From NCBI GenBank assembly GCA_017470325.1, contig JAFUES010000007.1, positions 62,001-126,000 on the forward strand: 64,000 nt of DNA, written 5' to 3'. Below the pieces are notes generated by a model. The model was given only the letters and a program-made list of their open reading frames with translations, searched no databases and had not been told where the DNA came from. Source of the stretch: Oscillospiraceae bacterium (GTDB lineage Bacteria > Bacillota_A > Clostridia > Oscillospirales > Oscillospiraceae). A program made the translations under genes and the position numbers. Numbering within the stretch: position 1 is the first letter of the stretch; each line of letters begins with the position of its first letter. Shown here in pieces: positions 60,622 through 64,000 of the stretch.

Positions 60622-61548
60622 TTACCTCAAAAAACCGTTGATGATCTGCTCCTCAGCCTGCTGCTCGCTCAGTCCCAGGGTCATCAGCTTGACCAACTGA
60701 TCCCCCGCGATCTTGCCGATAGCCGCTTCATGCACCAGCATGGCGTCCACGTCATTGGCCTCCAAGGACGGGATTGCCAGGATGTGTCCCCTGTCCATGA
60801 TGATGGAGTCGCACTCCGTGTGGCCGCTGCAGGGAGCGTTTCCGGTGATGCGGGCATTGAAGGTCTGGGAAGAATCATCCCTGGCCACCGAACGGGACAC
60901 TACGTCCGCCGTAGCCCCGGCGCCGTTGAGATTCACCTGATACCCGCTGACCGCGTTCTGGCTGCCGTGGGTCATCAGACGCTCCTTGACCACCAACTTT
61001 GCCCCCGCTGCCAGCTCCGCGATGGTCTGCCGGTCGGTGGAGTCTACGCCCTTGATCTGCTCCATTTCCATTTCCATGGAGCTGTTCTCCTCCAGATAGG
61101 CCTCGGTCACGGGGTTGAGGATGCGCTGTCCCTTGCCGTCGCCGGAGCCGTAATGCTTCTCCACATACTTCACCTTGGCATTTTTGCCCACGAAGAAACG
61201 GTGGATGCCGTCGTGCTCGGAATCCTGGCTGCCGCAATTGTCGATCCCACAGCCGGCCACGATGACCACGTCACAGTCCTCGCCGATATAAAAATCATTG
61301 TAGACGGTCTCCTTCAGGCCGCTGGCGGAAAGCACCACCGGAATGTGGACGCTCTCGTTCTTCGTGCCGGGCTTGATATGGATATCGATGCCGCTGCCGT
61401 TTTCCTTGGAAACGATATCGATGTTGGCTGTGGTGTTGCGCCCGGCCAGCTGGCCGTTGGCACGGAAATTATAGGCGCCCGAGGGTACGGAATGCAGGTC
61501 CGCGATCTCCTCAATCAGCCGCTTTTGAATGGCGTCAAGCTTTACCAT
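60622..61548 (-). CDS. sufB: SufB/SufD-family Fe-S scaffold protein (short, SmsB-like)
   Basis: A 308-aa SufBD-core protein. The beta-helix core spans about 75-290 with HGIHRFFVGKNAKVKYVEKHYGSG, SGHTECDSIIMDRG and VHEAAIGKIAGDQLVKLMTLGLSEQQAEEQIINGFL. It lacks the long N-terminal part of SufB (about 480 aa). Paired only with SufC, it matches the minimal SmsCB/ancestral SUF systems of anaerobes: no SufS, SufU or SufD is here. Assembles [4Fe-4S] clusters with ATP from SufC. Confidence 0.92.
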   Translation of the reverse strand: MVKLDAIQKRLIEEIADLHSVPSGAYNFRANGQLAGRNTTANIDIVSKENGSGIDIHIKPGTKNESVHIPVVLSASGLKETVYNDFYIGEDCDVVIVAGCGIDNCGSQDSEHDGIHRFFVGKNAKVKYVEKHYGSGDGKGQRILNPVTEAYLEENSSMEMEMEQIKGVDSTDRQTIAELAAGAKLVVKERLMTHGSQNAVSGYQVNLNGAGATADVVSRSVARDDSSQTFNARITGNAPCSGHTECDSIIMDRGHILAIPSLEANDVDAMLVHEAAIGKIAGDQLVKLMTLGLSEQQAEEQIINGFLR

Positions 61549-61563
61549 CTGTTTTTCCTCCCC

Positions 61564-62292
61564 TCACTGCAGCTTCTGACATACGCTGACAGGCGCCGTG
61601 CGCCCGATCAGCTCCGGCAGGATCTCATCGGGGCTGCCCTGACGTGAGATCCGCCCATCTGCCAGAACAATGATCTCATCCGCGATCTGCAGGATCCGCT
61701 CCTGGTGGGAAATGATGACGATGGAACTGTCCTGGATCTCACTGCGCATCTTCTCAAAGATGCGGATCAAGTTCTGAAAGCTCCACAGATCGATCCCTGC
61801 CTCCGGCTCGTCAAACAGACTCAGCTTGGTCTGACGGGCCAGGAGCGTCGCGATCTCGATGCGTTTCAGCTCGCCGCCGGACAGGGAGGCGTTGATCTCC
61901 CGATCGATATAGTCTCTGGCGCAGAGGCCCACTTCCGACAGATAAGAGCAGGCGGCGGATACAGAAAGGTTCTTTCCTGCTGCCAGCCGCAGCAGGTCCT
62001 GGACCCGGATGCCCTTAAAGCGCACCGGCTGCTGAAAGGCAAAACTGATGCCCAGCTTGGCCCGCTCGGTGATCCCAAGTGCCGTGATGTCCTGCCCATC
62101 CAGCAGGATTTGGCCGGAAATAGGCTGTTCGATGCCCATGATCAGCCGGGCCAGTGTGGATTTCCCGCTGCCGTTGGGGCCCGTGATCACCACAAATTTC
62201 CCGTTATCGATGGTGAGACTCAAGTCGTGGATGATCTCCTTTTCCCGCTCATCCTCGGTCACGGCAAAGCTCAATTCTTTTATCTCAAGCAT
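61564..62292 (-). CDS. sufC: Fe-S assembly ATPase SufC
   Basis: A 242-aa ABC-type ATPase. Walker A GPNGSGKST, Q-loop region SFAFQQPVRFKGI, signature NASLSGGELKRIEIA, Walker B KLSLFDEPEAGIDLW and H-loop ISHQE. Drives conformational change of the SufB scaffold. It is the first gene of the pair, 15 nt before sufB. Confidence 0.96.
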   Translation of the reverse strand: MLEIKELSFAVTEDEREKEIIHDLSLTIDNGKFVVITGPNGSGKSTLARLIMGIEQPISGQILLDGQDITALGITERAKLGISFAFQQPVRFKGIRVQDLLRLAAGKNLSVSAACSYLSEVGLCARDYIDREINASLSGGELKRIEIATLLARQTKLSLFDEPEAGIDLWSFQNLIRIFEKMRSEIQDSSIVIISHQERILQIADEIIVLADGRISRQGSPDEILPELIGRTAPVSVCQKLQ

Positions 62293-62324
62293 GATACTAC
62301 ACTCCTAAATTTCAGTTCTTGCCT

Positions 62325-62353
62325 ATTGTACTCGAAAACAATCATATTTGCAA
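62325..62353 (-). promoter_or_regulatory. promoter of sufCB
   Basis: TTGCAA (62348-62353) and TACAAT (62325-62330), 17-bp spacer, minus strand. Confidence 0.75.
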
Positions 62354-62413
62354 CTTCTCGTGTCCGGCAGGTGTAAAGATTCTGCCCACGGACCCATCTC
62401 CCTGTTGCCTGCG

Positions 62414-62450
62414 CAAAACAAAAGGCCGCCCCAAACGAGGCGGCCTTCTG
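62414..62450 (-). terminator. second minus-strand terminator upstream of sufC
   Basis: 7-bp GGCCGCC stem with GGCGGCC followed by TTTTGTTTTG on the minus strand. It lies downstream of the tRNA-Arg terminator and a 13-bp hairpin (62508-62538, arms TATGGGAGGGGAT and complement), implying a short transcript or repeat element between 62450 and 62570. Confidence 0.65.
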
Positions 62451-62570
62451 CATAACCTTTACACTTAAGACGCCATGCATTCAGCCTCTGAGCCGCATAG
62501 GGCGGGTATGGGAGGGGATTGTGTATCCCCTCCCATAAATTTGAGCGAAGCGGATCTTTCATGCGTAGCA

Positions 62571-62605
62571 TACCAAAAAACGACGTGTCAAAACACGTCG
62601 TTTTT
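62571..62605 (-). terminator. terminator of tRNA-Arg
   Basis: Stem CGACGTGT with ACACGTCG extended by A/T pairs; T run on both sides, directly against the tRNA CCA end. Confidence 0.88.
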
Positions 62606-62682
62606 TGGTATGCCCGACAGGATTCGAACCTGCGACCTTTGGAGTCGGAGTCCAACACTCTATCCAGCTGAGCTACGGGCAC
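62606..62682 (-). tRNA. tRNA-Arg(CCG)
   Basis: 77 nt including CCA. Acceptor GTGCCCG with CGGGCAT (outer G-U), anticodon loop CTCCGAC giving CCG, T arm CAGGTTCGAATCCTG. Confidence 0.94.
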
Positions 62683-62842
62683 ATATTTTTCCATTCCGGA
62701 TTCACGAAATGGATTATACATCAGCATCGGTCAATTGTCAAAGGGATTTCGCAAAAGTATACTCGCGTCGTTTAAGATCCCCGTAGGGTGCATTGACAAG
62801 CGCCGCGCCGTTGTGATAGAATTTTATAAAATTATATAGAGC

Positions 62843-63122
62843 AGCGGTGCCCTCGACATGCCGCGCATGGGCCGAGGGGTAAAAGGGAAACAGGTGCGAA
62901 TCCTGTACGATCCCGTCACTGTATTTGGGGAGTGCAAGACCGAAAGGCCACTGGGGAATCCCGGGAAGGCGGCCTTGCATGCGGATCCATGAGCCAGGAA
63001 ACCTGCCGTCTGCTCGGGTATTCGGGCTTTGCCCGGGCCACGAGGAATTGGTCGACCCAGGATCGCGCTGTCTGTGACAGGGCTTGTTTGTGTTGCCTTT
63101 TCCTCCGGGAGAAGGTTTTTTT
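62843..63122 (+). promoter_or_regulatory. cobalamin riboswitch with terminator platform
   Basis: Conserved core blocks are GGGAAACAGGTGCGAATCCTG (written in part), ACGATCCCGTCACTGT, and the B12 box GAGCCAGGAAACCTGCCG at 62991-63008. Downstream an 8-bp stem (63096-63103 with 63108-63115) and TTTTTTT form an intrinsic terminator 51 nt before the gene, so cobalamin should switch transcription off. The interval 62683-62842 holds no gene. Confidence 0.93.
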
Positions 63123-63173
63123 GTGTCCAAAATACCATTCCAGGTATTTACATATGAAAATGGAGGAAGTACA

Positions 63174-64000
63174 ATGAAAAAAACTCTTGCTTATCTGTTG
63201 ATCGCCGTCATGCTGGTCGGCGTGCTCAGCGGCTGCGGCAGCAGCCAGACCGCTACGAGCCAGCCCGCAGCCACGGAGGCGCCGGCCGCTGAGGCGGAAG
63301 CCCCTGCCGCCCAGCAGGAGGAGGCCGCCCCCGCTGAGGACGCTGCTCCTGCGGAGGAAGAAGAGGAAGAAGAAAACTACGAGACCGGCGACGCCTCTCT
63401 GGATGACCCCCTGAACCAGGACGACATTGGTGAGGCAGAACTGCTGGTCGTCAGCTTCGGCACCAGCTTCAATGACAACCGCCGCCTCACCGTCGGCGGG
63501 ATCGAGCGCGCTCTGATCGCCGCCTTCCCTGAGCTAAGCGTACGCCGCGGCTTCACCAGCCAGATCATCATCGACCATGTGCTCTCCCGGGACGGCGAGG
63601 TCATCGACAATGTGACCGAGGCGTTGGATCGGGCAGTTGCCAACGGTGTCAAGACCTTGGTCGTACAGCCCACCCACCTGATGCACGGCTATGAATATAC
63701 CGATCTGGTGGAGGAATTGGCCGGTTACTCCGATGCTTTCGACAAGGTCATCGTCTCCGAGCCGCTTTTGACCAGCGACGAGGATTTCGCCGCCGTGGCC
63801 AAGATCATCGTTGACGCCACCGCCGAGTATGACGACGGCGAGACGGCCATCTGCTTCATGGGCCATGGCACCGAGGCCGACTCCAATGTGGTCTACGCCC
63901 AGATGCAGCAGGTCCTGGCCGACATGGGCGCCGAGAACTATTTCGTCGGCACCGTGGAGGCGACCCCCTCTGTGGAGGATGTGCTGGAGATGGTCAAGGC
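63174..64000 (+). CDS. cbiK: lipoprotein CbiK-like sirohydrochlorin cobaltochelatase (3' end beyond window)
   Basis: 275 residues visible. A lipoprotein signal ends at LSGC (Cys about 21), followed by an Ala/Glu/Pro-rich acidic linker (about 22-75), then a CbiK-type class II chelatase: LLVVSFGTSFNDNRRLTVGGIE, VVQPTHLMHGYEY (metal-site His) and ICFMGHGTEADSNVVY (second His). CbiK normally inserts Co into sirohydrochlorin in the cytosol; here the signal puts it outside the membrane, as in periplasmic CbiK of sulfate reducers. Cobalamin riboswitch control ties it to B12 or cobalt economy. Start behind TGGAGG. Confidence 0.9.
   Translation, partial: MKKTLAYLLIAVMLVGVLSGCGSSQTATSQPAATEAPAAEAEAPAAQQEEAAPAEDAAPAEEEEEEENYETGDASLDDPLNQDDIGEAELLVVSFGTSFNDNRRLTVGGIERALIAAFPELSVRRGFTSQIIIDHVLSRDGEVIDNVTEALDRAVANGVKTLVVQPTHLMHGYEYTDLVEELAGYSDAFDKVIVSEPLLTSDEDFAAVAKIIVDATAEYDDGETAICFMGHGTEADSNVVYAQMQQVLADMGAENYFVGTVEATPSVEDVLEMVK

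Noticed and set aside
62475..62786. Small plus-strand frame across tRNA-Arg
   Set aside because: It is antisense to the tRNA, a common false gene call.
1..64000. CRISPR arrays
   Set aside because: No regularly spaced repeats were seen by eye on either strand.

Overview
The window reads as chromosome of an anaerobic, spore-forming, fairly GC-rich clostridial bacterium, probably Oscillospirales/Oscillospiraceae-like (inference). The support is a spoIIA sporulation operon, a T-box valS leader, DUF3793/DUF2325/DUF4364/DUF421-type clostridial families, a minimal SufCB pair and cobalamin-riboswitch control. No rRNA, replication origin or CRISPR array is present.

Layout. 24-9059 (minus): aromatic amino-acid operon aroF-tyrA-aroB-aroA-aroC-pheA-aroE/K-aroQ plus a DUF554 gene, behind a consensus promoter, a 17-codon Tyr/Phe-rich leader peptide and an intrinsic terminator, so probably controlled by attenuation. 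9122-10592 (minus): spoIIAA-spoIIAB-sigF. 10686-13617 (minus): valS with a T-box leader. 13652-16343: a thioredoxin-reductase-like flavoprotein diverging from glnS. 16436-18888: a small membrane protein and an enoate-reductase/BaiH-like flavoenzyme with highly biased codons. 18898-27424 (minus): a complete 11-gene histidine operon starting with a TrpR-like regulator (YerC/HisR type). 27504-29386: a 39-aa ORF and an intact IS30-family element flanked by a 14-bp target duplication.

29496-42414 holds a DUF364 gene, a YdjGHI-like membrane-stress module (SPFH, lipoprotein, zinc ribbon, TPM), a transglutaminase-like protein, tRNA-Gly, thiamine pyrophosphokinase, asnA, DUF4364, an unknown 263-aa protein, sugar-metabolism genes, DUF421/DUF4363 and nrdR. 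42516-45433 holds a hydroxyacid dehydrogenase, a predicted metal-responsive DUF2325-DUF3793-flavodoxin operon with a repeated dyad operator, and a rhodanese. 45451-51284 holds a MotA/OmpA-like pair and a heterodimeric ABC exporter. 51407-55997 is a nitrite-reduction locus: a Crp/Fnr regulator, an NrfA pentahaem nitrite reductase fused to an N-terminal FMN-binding domain, and the ResB/CcsA cytochrome c maturation pair. A shared palindrome lies 41.5 and about 40.5 bp upstream of the two predicted transcription starts.

56311-64000 holds tRNA-Leu, a GH25 lysozyme, tRNA-Thr and tRNA-Tyr, a prophage scar (holin, HicBA, integrase-like and NUMOD fragments), a MoaB/MogA protein, an unidentified ~187-nt structured RNA gene with its own promoter and terminator, the SufCB pair, tRNA-Arg, and a cobalamin riboswitch driving a lipoprotein CbiK-like chelatase cut by the window edge.

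The most promising unusual items are the flavin-fused NrfA with its Fnr-type regulon, the stand-alone RNA at 60271-60457, the aromatic attenuator leader, and the duplicated operator ahead of the flavodoxin operon.
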